From assembly GCA_023436605.1 (NCBI GenBank), contig JAEZIQ010000162.1, positions 1 to 50,452 on the forward strand: a stretch of 50,452 nucleotides of DNA, in the 5' to 3' direction. The position numbers and the translations under genes were made by a program. This stretch comes from Actinomycetes bacterium. Lineage in GTDB: Bacteria; Actinomycetota; Thermoleophilia; Solirubrobacterales; 70-9. The notes beneath the pieces were generated by a model that worked only from the letters and a program-made list of their open reading frames with translations, was not told the DNA's origin and ran no database searches. Of the stretch, positions 38,433 to 46,987 are shown piece by piece (position 1 is the first letter of the stretch; every line of letters begins with the position of its first letter).

Positions 38433-39353
38433 TTAAGCGACGGACAGGTCCAGGATCTTCTGGACCATGGCGTTGAAACCGAGGCCGGCGGCTTCGGCTG
38501 CCTGGGGAAGAAGGGAGGTTTCGGTCAGGCCGGGGATCGCGTTTACCTCGAGGATCTGGGGACCGTCCTCGGCGAGGATCAGATCGACCCGGGAAAAACC
38601 TGAACACCCCAAAGCCTCGTAGGCGGCGAGGGCGACCCTTTCGACCTCGGATGCCTCCTCATCGGTCAGACCGGCCGGGCATTCGAAACTCGCCGCCCCG
38701 ATCTCGTAGCGCGCCTCGAAGTCGTAGGTGGGACTCTCGGTGGGGATCGCTTCGACCACCGGAAGGGCTTCTCCGCCGATCACCGACACGGCCAGCTCGC
38801 GACCACTGACCCAGGTTTCGAGCAGGGCCCGGTCGTCGTAACTGAGGGCGGTGATCAGGGCGTTCGGGATCTGCTCCAGCTCGGTCACCACCTTCACCCC
38901 GAGTGAGGAGCCCTGCGAGCAGGGCTTTGCTACCAGAGGCAGACCCACCCGTTCCACGGCTGCGCTGAAAGTCGAGGCGGCGCCGAAATCGCGGATCGCG
39001 GCCTCGCTGTAGGTAACCCAGTTCGGGGTCGGCAAACCGTTCTCCCGCAGGATGTACTTGGCGAGGCTCTTGTCCATGCAGCGTTTGCAGGCCGCAACCC
39101 GGGGACCGGTGTGGGGAATGTCGAGCAGCTCCAGCAGGGCCTGGACCGTGCCGTCCTCGCCCTCGGTTCCGTGCAGGGCGATGAAGGCGACGTCGGGGCG
39201 GTTCTTCTCGAGCCGGCCGACCAGATCCGACCCGAGATCGAGTACCTCAACCTCGTGACCGAGATCGAGCAGCGCCTCGGTCACCCTCTGGCCCGAACGG
39301 ATTGAGACCCCCCGCTCGAGTGAACGCCCGCCCTGAAGCAGTGCAACTTTCAT
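38433..39353 (-). CDS. ddl: D-alanine--D-alanine ligase (second copy)
   Basis: 306 residues, an ATP-grasp ligase. Motifs: LQGGRSLERGVSIRSG, HGTEGEDGTVQ, LVAKPCSQGSSLGVKVV, the omega-loop YDFEARY and LEVNAIPGLTETSLLP. All catalytic positions appear intact, and the Tyr in the omega loop fits D-Ala use. It is shorter than the copy at 11469 and is clearly divergent from it. The start overlaps the aminotransferase stop by 4 bp, so the two are one operon, which may mean a specialised dipeptide product (inference). Confidence 0.92.
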   Translation of the reverse strand: MKVALLQGGRSLERGVSIRSGQRVTEALLDLGHEVEVLDLGSDLVGRLEKNRPDVAFIALHGTEGEDGTVQALLELLDIPHTGPRVAACKRCMDKSLAKYILRENGLPTPNWVTYSEAAIRDFGAASTFSAAVERVGLPLVAKPCSQGSSLGVKVVTELEQIPNALITALSYDDRALLETWVSGRELAVSVIGGEALPVVEAIPTESPTYDFEARYEIGAASFECPAGLTDEEASEVERVALAAYEALGCSGFSRVDLILAEDGPQILEVNAIPGLTETSLLPQAAEAAGLGFNAMVQKILDLSVA

Positions 39354-40714
39354 GACGGGTCCTCCTCGGGCCTGGGCGGAAGCTTCATTTCGATTCCGCC
39401 TTCGTCAGTGGAAGATTGCGGCGGAAGCTTCATTTCATCAGTCGAAGTCATTGTCTCGTAGAGCTTCAGCATCTCGCGGGCGACCTGACCGATCCGGCGG
39501 ATGCCCTCGATTATCTCGTCCTCCTTCACGCCGGAGAAGTTCAGTCGCATCGAGCTGGTGCCGCGCCCATCGACGTAAGCACTCGGACCGGGTACGAAGG
39601 CCACATTGCGCGAAAGTGCCTTGGCCAGCAGATCCTCGGTGCTCAGCACTTCCGGCATCGTCGCCCAGATGAAGAGGCCGCCCGACGGCTTGTTCCACGT
39701 GGCGCCGTGGGGGAAGTACTCCGCCATGGCACTGACCATCACGTCGCGCCGGGCCCGATAGATCCCGGTCAATTCTTCGACGTACTCGCGCCAGGCACCA
39801 TCGCGGAAAAAGTGGCCCGCGAAATCCTGGGTCAGGGTCGACGTGCAGAGGTCGGCCCCTTGTTTTCCGACCACCACCTTCTCCCGGATCGGGGTCGGGG
39901 TGACCAGCCAGCCGATTCGCAGACCGGCCGAAAGGATCTTCGAGAAGGTGCCGAGGTAAACGACGAAGTTGCCGCCGTCGAGGCTGTAGAGGGTGGGCAG
40001 GGACTCGCCTTCGAAACGAAGCAACCCATACGGGTTGTCCTCGACGACCAGGATCTCGCGGGACTGCGCGATCTCGACCAGGCGTCGACGCCGCTCCAGC
40101 GAAAGGGTCACGCCACCCGGGTTCTGGAAGGTCGGGATCGAGTAGATGAACTTCGGCCTCTTGCCCTCGGCGTCGAGTCGCTCGAGCATTTCCTCGAGCA
40201 GGTCGATCCGCATCCCGTCGGAGTCCATCTCGATCTGGCGGACGTCGGCCTCGTAGGAACAGAAGGTCGGGATCGCGCCCGGGTAGGTGGGGGCCTCGCT
40301 GATGATCACGTCACCGGGATCGATCAGAACCTTGGTGATCAGGTCGATCGCCTGCTGTCCGCCGGTGGTCACCGTGATGTCCATCGCGTCGACCCGCGTG
40401 TTCTCGGCCGCCATCACCTCGACGATCTGCTCCCGGACCAGCATCGAACCCTCGGTCGGCCCGTACTGAAGCACCTCGGCCACGGCGGTCTTCTCGATCC
40501 GGTGCATCTCCGCGGCAAAGGCCTCGGCCGGGAAAGTCGAGGTGTCGGGCAGGCCGCCGGCCAGTGAGATCACTTCCGGTCGAGCCGTGATCTCCATCAT
40601 GTCCCGCATCGCCGAAGACCGCATTACACGGGTCCGCTTGGCGAAAAGCGAGGCGTATCGCTCGAGGTCTTTGGCCCGGGTCTGTTGACGTCGGGGAGGT
40701 GGTGAGGCCGCCAT
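39350..40714 (-). CDS. PLP-dependent aminotransferase, class I/II (2-aminoadipate transaminase-like)
   Basis: 454 residues from ATG 40714; a TTG at 40750 would add 12. Fold-type I motifs: EVISLAGGLPDTSTFP, VTTGGQQAIDLI, APTYPGAIPTF, VVEDNPYGLLRFEG and the PLP-lysine region GTFSKILSAGLRIGW. It resembles the LysN/MocR-type group without the DNA-binding domain. Substrate cannot be read from sequence. The last 30 residues are polar, with a repeated EMKLPP motif. The start overlaps the divergent membrane-protein gene by about 16 bp, so one of the two starts may be wrong. Coupled to the second ddl by a 4-bp overlap. Confidence 0.85.
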   Translation of the reverse strand: MAASPPPRRQQTRAKDLERYASLFAKRTRVMRSSAMRDMMEITARPEVISLAGGLPDTSTFPAEAFAAEMHRIEKTAVAEVLQYGPTEGSMLVREQIVEVMAAENTRVDAMDITVTTGGQQAIDLITKVLIDPGDVIISEAPTYPGAIPTFCSYEADVRQIEMDSDGMRIDLLEEMLERLDAEGKRPKFIYSIPTFQNPGGVTLSLERRRRLVEIAQSREILVVEDNPYGLLRFEGESLPTLYSLDGGNFVVYLGTFSKILSAGLRIGWLVTPTPIREKVVVGKQGADLCTSTLTQDFAGHFFRDGAWREYVEELTGIYRARRDVMVSAMAEYFPHGATWNKPSGGLFIWATMPEVLSTEDLLAKALSRNVAFVPGPSAYVDGRGTSSMRLNFSGVKEDEIIEGIRRIGQVAREMLKLYETMTSTDEMKLPPQSSTDEGGIEMKLPPRPEEDPS

Positions 40715-41160
40715 CCTTCTATTCTGCCGGTATCGGTACTTTCGAGACAATCTGCTTCGCCGTCGGAATCGGCATTGCCACCGGAATGATCGCCGGCACG
40801 ACCGGGCTTGAAGGCTCGGCCCGTGGCCGGATGGCCGTTCTCGCCGGGATCATCGGCGCGGTTCTGGGATACCTCGGCGCTTCGGTTCTGGACGGCCAGA
40901 AGATCATCGGGGTCCTGGTTGCCGCGATCGCGGCCGTTCTCGCAACCGCGGTGGTTTCGGATGTGATCGCCGGCGCCCAGAGACGCGGCGCCACCTGGGC
41001 CCTGTCCCTGATCCTCGTCTTCGCGGCATTGGTGATTGCGATCATCTGCGTCGTCGTTCCGTACTTCGCGATCCTCCCGGCAGCCTTCCTCGCCTACCTC
41101 GCCTGGCGTCGCCGGCAGCAGGCGGACCGCAAGCACGCCGGTCTTCGCGTCCTCCGTTAG
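40699..41160 (+). CDS. Small four-helix membrane protein, unknown
   Basis: 153 residues from GTG, preceded by GGGGAGG close to the start. It has four hydrophobic segments, starting around residues 14, 45, 68 and 98, separated by short polar loops, and a basic C-terminus (RRRQQADRKHAG). The Gly-rich first helices (GIGIATGMIAGTTG) resemble transglycosylase-associated or GlsB/YeaQ-like small membrane proteins, but I cannot assign a family. It is 10 bp upstream of the phosphatase-superfamily gene and probably co-transcribed with it. Confidence 0.65.
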   Translation: MVRPPSFYSAGIGTFETICFAVGIGIATGMIAGTTGLEGSARGRMAVLAGIIGAVLGYLGASVLDGQKIIGVLVAAIAAVLATAVVSDVIAGAQRRGATWALSLILVFAALVIAIICVVVPYFAILPAAFLAYLAWRRRQQADRKHAGLRVLR

Positions 41161-41169
41161 GAGACTCCT

Positions 41170-42771
41170 GTGGCCAAAAAGCTGGTCCTCGCCTACGTCG
41201 ACTCGCTCCGGACCGACATGCTCCGGCAGACCATCGACGAGGGGCGCGCTCCCACCTTCAGCCGCCTGCTGAAGCGCGGCACCCTGGTCGAAGACTGCAT
41301 CTCCTCGTTTCCTTCGGTTACCCCGGTCGCTTCGGCCGAGATGGTGACCGGGGTCCAGTCCGACGCCCACTGGATCAGCGGCATGAACTGGTTCCACCGG
41401 GCCGAGCAGCGATACGTCGAGTACGGCTCATCACTTGAAGCGACCCGGGCCTTCGGCCTTTTCCGCTCGCTTCACGACCTCGTCTACAACATGAACCTGA
41501 GCCACCTCAGTCCCTCCGTCGAGACGGTCTTCGAGACCCTCGATGACGCCGATGTCCGCACCGCCTCGACTCCTTTTCTGATCTACCGGGGCCGTCACCG
41601 GCACGACGTCAACCTGGAAGGGATCACCGGCAAGGCGATCGAGGCGGGACTGCTCAGGTTCGAGTATGGAACCTGGGGTCCGCGCGAACTCTTCTACGGC
41701 GACCTCTACTCGTCGATGGAAACCAGCTGCAAGCCGAGTTCGATCCCGGGCAAACGCGACATGTACTCGGCCTGCTGCGGGGCCGAGCTGATCTCCCGCG
41801 ACCGCTTCGACTTCATGCTGCTCGCCTTCCCCGACAACGACAATTACTCGCACCGGCACGGCCCGCTCGCTTCGGTCCGTTCGATCGAGCGGGCGGACTA
41901 CTGCATGGCCGAGGTGATCCAGTCGGCCGGCGGGGTCGAACCTTTCCTCGCCGATCATGCCCTGATCCTGCTCGCCGACCACGCCCACACCGCGGTCGAG
42001 AAAACCTGCGACGTGATCGATTGGATGAGCCACAAGTGGAAGGTTCTGCCGCCCTCCTCCGAGGATCCGAGTGTGGCCGAGGTCGCGGTCAGCCCGACCT
42101 CCCGGGCGGCGCACATCTACCTCCTGGCCGAGCAGGGCAACCCGGTCCGGCACCGGCGGATCCGCGAACACCTCGCCGCGCTCGAGGGCACCGAACTGAT
42201 CGCCTGGACCGAACGCGACGGCGAGCCGGTCGCAAGAACCCCGAAGCCGGGCCACCTCGAACCCGGCAACGTGGCCGTGGTCGAACGCGACGGTCGCCGC
42301 CTCGACTTCCACCCGACCCTGGTGAAGCAGGATGCGGACCGAAATCGTCGCGAAGCTGCTTCACCATCCGGGAGCGAGGGTCGTGAAACGGTGGTCGACC
42401 GGCGGGGCCGGGAGTGGAGCATCAGCGGCAACATCGAGGCGCTTGGCGCGTCGGTCGAGGACGGCAGGATCGAGATGCCCGATTTCCCGGACGGTCTTGG
42501 TCGCCTCTGGGCCGCACTGGTCGCACCGCATGGCGGCGATCTGATCGTCTCGCTCGAGCTTGGCTACGAATGTGTCGACTGGGGCGGCACCGCCCACGTC
42601 CCCGGCGGCAGCCACGGCTCCCTCCGCAAGGAAGACTCCGAGGGCCCCCTCCTCTTCGTCGGCTGCGGCCCGAATGACCCCGACCCGGGAATCGCCGCAA
42701 CCCACCAGGCCCGAAACCAATGGGGCCTCCAGGATGTCGCCCCGATCATCAGGGACTTCTTCCGAACCTGA
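41170..42771 (+). CDS. Alkaline-phosphatase-superfamily phosphodiesterase/pyrophosphatase
   Basis: 533 residues. It matches type I phosphodiesterase/nucleotide pyrophosphatases: first metal Asp in LAYVDSLRTDML, nucleophile Thr in FPSVTPVASAEMVTGV, then FPDNDNYSHRHGP and LLADHAHTAVE carrying the remaining metal ligands. No signal peptide is visible, so it is probably cytoplasmic. The substrate is unknown. Residues about 385-399 (around LVKQDADRNRREAAS) are encoded by a 45-bp hairpin element identical in plan to two intergenic copies. The 45-nt length keeps the frame. The region after it resumes normal composition. Confidence 0.85.
   Translation: MAKKLVLAYVDSLRTDMLRQTIDEGRAPTFSRLLKRGTLVEDCISSFPSVTPVASAEMVTGVQSDAHWISGMNWFHRAEQRYVEYGSSLEATRAFGLFRSLHDLVYNMNLSHLSPSVETVFETLDDADVRTASTPFLIYRGRHRHDVNLEGITGKAIEAGLLRFEYGTWGPRELFYGDLYSSMETSCKPSSIPGKRDMYSACCGAELISRDRFDFMLLAFPDNDNYSHRHGPLASVRSIERADYCMAEVIQSAGGVEPFLADHALILLADHAHTAVEKTCDVIDWMSHKWKVLPPSSEDPSVAEVAVSPTSRAAHIYLLAEQGNPVRHRRIREHLAALEGTELIAWTERDGEPVARTPKPGHLEPGNVAVVERDGRRLDFHPTLVKQDADRNRREAASPSGSEGRETVVDRRGREWSISGNIEALGASVEDGRIEMPDFPDGLGRLWAALVAPHGGDLIVSLELGYECVDWGGTAHVPGGSHGSLRKEDSEGPLLFVGCGPNDPDPGIAATHQARNQWGLQDVAPIIRDFFRT
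42321..42365 (+). repeat. 45-bp hairpin element, copy C, inside a CDS
   Basis: Perfect arms GGTGAAGCAG and CTGCTTCACC with loop core ACCGAAATCGTCGCGAAG, the same length as copies A and B. It lies wholly within the phosphatase-superfamily gene and adds exactly 15 codons without a stop. Confidence 0.9.
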
Positions 42772-42775
42772 CTGC

Positions 42776-42849
42776 AGTCGGCGAGGTTCGCCCCGCCTCC
42801 AATCTGAACCCATCCCTCCCGTTCACACGATCAAAACGGTTGGGAGGGC
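42776..42849 (-). repeat. 74-bp intergenic repeat, copy 3 (inverted)
   Basis: On the minus strand it ends GGTTCAGATTGGAGG, then CGGGGCGAACCTCGCCGACT, matching the right half of copy 2 with a small insertion. The left half (CCGTTTTG, TGTGAACGG) is more diverged. It sits between convergent gene ends. Confidence 0.7.
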
Positions 42850-42885
42850 TTTACCTGCCGGCCCAGGAGTGGCAGAAACGAGTCG

Positions 42886-43683
42886 TTAAGGGGCAGGTTC
42901 CAGGACCTGCTCGAAATCGGTGGCGAGACCGTCCTCCCCGATTTCAATTGCGGCCCCCATGACCCAGACATCGTCGGTGGCTGATTCGAAGCGGATCGGC
43001 ATGTTCGTCCGCATCTTCTCGATCACCTGTTCCTTCTTGACTCCGAGAACGGAATCTCGGGCGCCGGTCATGCCAGCGTCGGAGATGAAAGCGGTTCCCT
43101 TCGGCAACACCCGGCCGTCGGCAGTGGGCACATGGGTGTGGGTGCCGAGCACGGCCGATACCCGCCCGTCGAGGTACCAGCCCATCGCCACCTTCTCGCT
43201 GGTTACCTCGCCGTGGAAGTCGACGACCACCGTCTTCACCCCCGACTTCTCGAGCTCGGAAAGGATCAGGTCGGCCTCGTCAAAAGGCGAACGGGCGGCG
43301 TCGAGGCCGATCATCCCGATCAGGTTGATCACTCCGACGCGGACCGGCCCGGAACCGTCAGCCGGGTTCACCTCGACCACGCAGTGACCCTTGCCGGGAT
43401 TGGCCCGCCGGTAATTGGCCGGCCGGATCACCCGCTCGGCCCGGTCGAGGTAATCCCAGCTGTCACGCTGGCGGTAGGTGTGGTTGCCGAGGGTGATCAC
43501 ATCGGCCCCGCAGTCGAATATGTCGCGGGCTGTCTTCTCGGTGATTCCGAGCCCGCCGGCAGAGTTCTCGCCGTTGACGACGATCATGTCGGGCGCGTGT
43601 TCCTCCCGCAGCCGCGGCATCACCGCCGCGAGTCCTTTCCGGCCCGGACTACCAACCACATCACCTATGAACAGAAGCTTCAC
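42886..43683 (-). CDS. YmdB-family metallophosphoesterase
   Basis: 265 residues from GTG 43683. TIGR00282/YmdB enzymes hydrolyse 2',3'-cyclic nucleotides and, in B. subtilis, control a switch between biofilm and motility. Metal ligands are visible: LFIGDVVGSPGR, VVNGENSAGG, TLGNHTYRQRDSW, VDFHGEVTSEK and GTHTHVPTADG. In many genomes the gene follows rny (RNase Y); here it stands alone. A TAGGGT -10 motif lies 7 nt before the GTG, so the mRNA is probably leaderless. Reading further upstream would run into the divergent ABC gene. Confidence 0.92.
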   Translation of the reverse strand: MKLLFIGDVVGSPGRKGLAAVMPRLREEHAPDMIVVNGENSAGGLGITEKTARDIFDCGADVITLGNHTYRQRDSWDYLDRAERVIRPANYRRANPGKGHCVVEVNPADGSGPVRVGVINLIGMIGLDAARSPFDEADLILSELEKSGVKTVVVDFHGEVTSEKVAMGWYLDGRVSAVLGTHTHVPTADGRVLPKGTAFISDAGMTGARDSVLGVKKEQVIEKMRTNMPIRFESATDDVWVMGAAIEIGEDGLATDFEQVLEPAP

Positions 43684-43720
43684 CGGACCGACCCTAGCGG
43701 CATGTCGTAGGTTCCCACCG
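43684..43720. promoter_or_regulatory. Divergent leaderless promoters of ymdB-like and ABC genes
   Basis: Only 37 bp separate the two GTG starts. TAGGGT (minus, 43691-43696) and TAGGTT (plus, 43708-43713) each end exactly 7 nt before their GTG. No ribosome sites are present on either side. Confidence 0.5.
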
Positions 43721-44452
43721 GTGGAATCACTGTTGAAAGGCCCGGCTCTTGCTGCGCGGGGGGTCAGCAAGGCATTCGAAGGCCGAGTCGCACTCGATGG
43801 AATCGACTTCGAGGTGGGGGCCGGTGAAGTGGTTGCCCTGATCGGTCCGAACGGAGCCGGCAAGACCACGCTGCTCTCGATCCTCGCCGGGATCGCCGAG
43901 CCCGACTCAGGCCAGGTCGAGGGAAACGGCGTCGCCTGGGTTCCCCAGCAGGCCGCGCTCTACCGGCGACTCAGCGTGCGCGAGAACCTGAGTCTTTTCG
44001 CCCACCTCCAGCGCGACGCCGGACAGACCGACGAGGACCCCGACTCGATGGTCACCCGGATGATCGAGCTGACCGGCCTGGGCGAGCGGGCCGATGACCG
44101 GGTCGGCACCCTCTCCGGCGGCAACCAGCAGCGGGTCAACATCGCGATCGGCCTGATGGCCGGTCCTTCGGTGCTCTTGCTCGACGAGCCCAGCGTCGGG
44201 CTCGACCCGGCCCAACGCGAACGACTCTGGGGTTTCGTGCTCGGGCTGGTCGGCGAAGGCACCGCGGTCACCTTCTCCACCCACGACATTCAGGAAGCGG
44301 AGCGCTACGCCGAACGGATCGTCGTGATCGCCGAAGGCGAACAGATCTTCGACGGGACCGCCGACGAGTTGCGTCAGACGGTTGCGGGTGAAGGCAACGC
44401 CGCTGATCTCGAGACGGCTTTCCTCTCCTTCCTCCGGGCGCGGGGGCACTGA
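43721..44452 (+). CDS. ABC transporter ATP-binding protein
   Basis: 243 residues from GTG. Complete ATPase: Walker A IGPNGAGKTTLL, Q-loop VPQQAALYRRL, signature LSGGNQQRVNIAIGL, Walker B VLLLDEPSVGLDP and switch His in FSTHDIQEAE. It is the DrrA/CcmA-like exporter type that energises an ABC-2 permease, here encoded next with a 1-bp overlap. The substrate is unknown. The start is chosen at the GTG 7 nt after TAGGTT; an upstream ATG-led reading would overlap the divergent gene. Confidence 0.92.
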   Translation: MESLLKGPALAARGVSKAFEGRVALDGIDFEVGAGEVVALIGPNGAGKTTLLSILAGIAEPDSGQVEGNGVAWVPQQAALYRRLSVRENLSLFAHLQRDAGQTDEDPDSMVTRMIELTGLGERADDRVGTLSGGNQQRVNIAIGLMAGPSVLLLDEPSVGLDPAQRERLWGFVLGLVGEGTAVTFSTHDIQEAERYAERIVVIAEGEQIFDGTADELRQTVAGEGNAADLETAFLSFLRARGH

Positions 44453-45795
44453 TGCGCTGGCTTCTGGTCAAGGATCTTCAGATCCTGAAGCGCTCGCCGC
44501 TTCAGCTGGCGCTGCTCGTCCTCTATCCGATCGTGATCGCGCTGCTGGTCGGCTTTGCGATGACGAGGGACCAGGATCAGACCAAGGTCGCTCTCTACAA
44601 CGCGATGCCGGCCGGTTCGCCGCTCGGCTTCGGCGGTGAAGAGGTGGACGGCGACGAGATCCGTGACCAGCTCTGCGACCGGGTCGAGTGCCTCTCGGCC
44701 GACAGCACGGAGGACGCGACGAAAATGGTCGAATCGGGCGAGGCCACCGCCGCGGTGATCCTGCCGGAGGACCTTGGCGACAAGATCCTCTCACTGGCTT
44801 CGTTCAACCCCCAGTCCCCGGAGATCCAGGTAATCGTCAACGGATCGAACGCGGTCGAGAACGAGGTGACCGACGACCGGATCGAGGCGATGCTTTCCGA
44901 GGCGAACCTGCTGCTGGCCAAACGGCTCTCGGAGGCGGCCAATCAGTACCTCGACCTGATCCTCAAGGGCGGCCAGTTCAATCTCTTCGGCCAGGAGCTC
45001 GAAGTGCTGGGGCTCCAGAAGAGCGAGCAGATCCTCAAACGCCTGGAAAACAAAGTGCCGGCCGGGACCGATCGCGAGGAGCTCAGGCGGGCGATCCGGT
45101 TCGCCGGTCTGGCGACCGACAACCTCGATCTGGCGGGTCCCCTCCTGACCGCGATCACCCAGCCGATCACAGCCGAAAAGATCGAGGTCGGTGACGAGGC
45201 CCCTTCACTCGACACCTATGCGATCGGAGTCACGGTGACCTTCGCCCTGATGTTCGTAACCGTCCTGCTGGTCGCCGGGTCGCTAGCTCTCGAAAAAGAG
45301 GAGAACGCCTTCACCCGCCTCACCGCCGGTCTCGTTTCACGGCTCCAGATCCTGATCGCCAAGGTAGGGCTCGGATCCGTGATCGGATTCGGGGTCTCCC
45401 TGATCCTGATCGTCGGGCTCGGGTTGTTCGTCGGGATCGAGTGGGGACGAGCGCCCTACTGGCTGCTGGCCCTCGTCTTCGGAGCGGCTGCCTTTTCGGC
45501 CGGCGGGGCGGCGCTCGGTTCGGCCGCGCGAGAAGTCAGGGCCGCGACACTGGCCGCGGTGATGATCTGCCTGCCGGTTGCGCTGCTCTCGCTGGTGCCG
45601 GATGACGCGGTCGGCCCGGCGATCGAGACCGCGATCACCCTGGTCAGCGCGATCTTCCCCTTCCGCCCGGCTCTCGACGCGATCACTTCCGGCCTCGAAA
45701 TCTCCGGCGCCGGAATCTGGCTCCCCCTCCTCCACCTCACAATCCTCACCGCGGCCTACACCGCCCTCGCCCGTCTCGCTCTCCGCAAGTTCTGA
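44452..45795 (+). CDS. ABC-2 type exporter permease
   Basis: 447 residues. An N-terminal helix (about 16-36, LQLALLVLYPIVIALLVGFAM) leads to a large extracytoplasmic domain (about 40-255). That domain contains ESGEATAAVILPEDLGDKI and VIVNGSNAVENEV, the pattern of ABC2_membrane_3/YhgE-like exporters. Five or six more helices follow, from about 258. It forms a homodimeric exporter with the ATPase encoded just before (TGATG overlap). Two 'repeat-rich' segments lie immediately downstream. Confidence 0.88.
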   Translation: MRWLLVKDLQILKRSPLQLALLVLYPIVIALLVGFAMTRDQDQTKVALYNAMPAGSPLGFGGEEVDGDEIRDQLCDRVECLSADSTEDATKMVESGEATAAVILPEDLGDKILSLASFNPQSPEIQVIVNGSNAVENEVTDDRIEAMLSEANLLLAKRLSEAANQYLDLILKGGQFNLFGQELEVLGLQKSEQILKRLENKVPAGTDREELRRAIRFAGLATDNLDLAGPLLTAITQPITAEKIEVGDEAPSLDTYAIGVTVTFALMFVTVLLVAGSLALEKEENAFTRLTAGLVSRLQILIAKVGLGSVIGFGVSLILIVGLGLFVGIEWGRAPYWLLALVFGAAAFSAGGAALGSAAREVRAATLAAVMICLPVALLSLVPDDAVGPAIETAITLVSAIFPFRPALDAITSGLEISGAGIWLPLLHLTILTAAYTALARLALRKF

Positions 45796-45803
45796 CCATC
45801 TCC

Positions 45804-45870
45804 TGTCGGCAAGCTTCGCCCCACCTCCCGTCGCCGAGCTTCGCCCCACCTCCCAGGTCAACCCGCCCCA
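45804..45870 (-). repeat. 74-bp repeat family, copy 4 with duplicated right arm
   Basis: On the minus strand it reads GGCGGGTTGACCTGGGAGG, then GGGGCGAAGCTCGGCGAC, followed by a second GGAGGTGGGGCGAAGCTTG unit. The arm is thus doubled in tandem (45804-45828 and 45830-45854). Confidence 0.75.
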
Positions 45871-45874
45871 TTTC

Positions 45875-45917
45875 GAGGTGGATGAAGTGAGTCACTATCG
45901 CCGCAAGCAGCCATCTC
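45875..45917 (+). repeat. 43-bp hairpin element, copy D
   Basis: Left arm GAGGTGGATG pairs with right arm CAGCCATCTC (one mismatch, one G-T pair) around a 23-nt loop containing TATCGCCGCAAG. It lies downstream of the DUF559 gene at 46002, and its partner (copy E) is upstream. The 85 bp between it and that gene show nothing recognisable. Confidence 0.75.
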
Positions 45918-46001
45918 GTTTCTCCAAGAAAGAGCCGGCGAGCCGTGTCTGGTCATCTCTGCCGGAGGCATTCCCAATTCGCTTTGAGCCGCAGGGCCAT
46001 T

Positions 46002-46961
46002 TCAGATCAAGTCGAGTTCCCGGGCGATCCGCCTGATCACCCCATCGGGGTCGGCCATGAACTCTTTCCAGGAGACCCGGATCACCTTGAATCCCCTGGA
46101 CTCCAGAAACCGCTGCTTATCCCGATCCAGCTTCCGGGCGATCGGATCGGTGTGGAAGGCATCACCGTCGAGCTCCAGCACCACTCGCTTCCCTCGCCAG
46201 AGGCAGTCAACCTCCCGACCAAAGATCTTCGCGTTGACCTCGGGCATCTCGTAACCCTCCTTGACCCAGGCGAGCAGGAACAACCCCTCGAGAACTGACC
46301 GGATGCGTTCCAGCTCCGGGACCCACAGCCCCAGCAGCGGCTTGAGTTTCGAAACGCCGCGCCGTCCCAACGATCTCCGGATGCAGAACTCGAGATCCCG
46401 CTCGGTGAACAAGCCCAGACGGCAGAGCTCGAGGAACGCGAAACGGACATCTTCTTCCGTGGCGTCGACTGCGAAGTCGACCAGAGCCAGGGCGGCCCGC
46501 AGCAAGTTCAGGTCGTCCCTGCGGCGAACATCGCCCGGTTCGAACTTCCGGCGAACCAGCCGGACCCGGGTGTTCTTGAGGACCGGGGAAAGCCCCCACC
46601 GGTCCGTGGCCCGGTCGGACTCGTTGGCCACTTCGATCACGCGAGGGATCTCCTGCCGGATCCTGATCGCGCCCCAGGTTTCCAGGGCGGTTCGACCGGT
46701 GAGAACGGAACCCGGGCCGGCGGCGATCAGGCCGGCTCTCAGAGCAGCTTTTCGGGTCTGGACATCCAGACCGTAGGAATAGACCCCTCGGAATGACTTC
46801 ACCAACCGACCGCTTCTTCGCCAGCTGCGAAGCCGGTGAGGGCTGAAACCCTGTTGCAGAAGTTCGGCTCGGCCGGCGACGAAATCGTGCTTCGCCATGT
46901 GCCGGTAGAGGGCCCTGAGGTCTGGTTCCGGCTGAGGGATTGGTTCCGGCGAGGACTCCAT
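46002..46961 (-). CDS. AbiEi-like protein with DUF559 nuclease-like domain (second)
   Basis: 319 residues. The N-terminus (VAGRAELLQQGFSPHRLRSWRR then LVKSFRGVYSYG) is an AbiEi-like winged helix. The C-terminus is a textbook DUF559/Vsr-like nuclease fold: FGREVDCLW, then VVLELDGDAFHTDP, then RDKQRFLESRGFKVIRVSW. The Asp, Glu-x-Asp and Arg positions are intact. No toxin, methylase or helicase neighbours it; the next genes are an ABC exporter and hemB. It is a divergent paralogue of 10323-11306 and is likewise bracketed by hairpin elements (copies D and E). Role unknown; nucleic-acid defence is one possibility. Confidence 0.8.
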   Translation of the reverse strand: MESSPEPIPQPEPDLRALYRHMAKHDFVAGRAELLQQGFSPHRLRSWRRSGRLVKSFRGVYSYGLDVQTRKAALRAGLIAAGPGSVLTGRTALETWGAIRIRQEIPRVIEVANESDRATDRWGLSPVLKNTRVRLVRRKFEPGDVRRRDDLNLLRAALALVDFAVDATEEDVRFAFLELCRLGLFTERDLEFCIRRSLGRRGVSKLKPLLGLWVPELERIRSVLEGLFLLAWVKEGYEMPEVNAKIFGREVDCLWRGKRVVLELDGDAFHTDPIARKLDRDKQRFLESRGFKVIRVSWKEFMADPDGVIRRIARELDLI

Positions 46962-46987
46962 GGTTCAAGGTTGTCGCGGAAAACCTC

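Noticed and set aside
39692..39705. Possible second parS (GTTCCACGTGGCGC)
   Set aside because: Only the central CACGTG and left arm agree; the right arm lacks AAAC, and it lies in the aminotransferase coding sequence.
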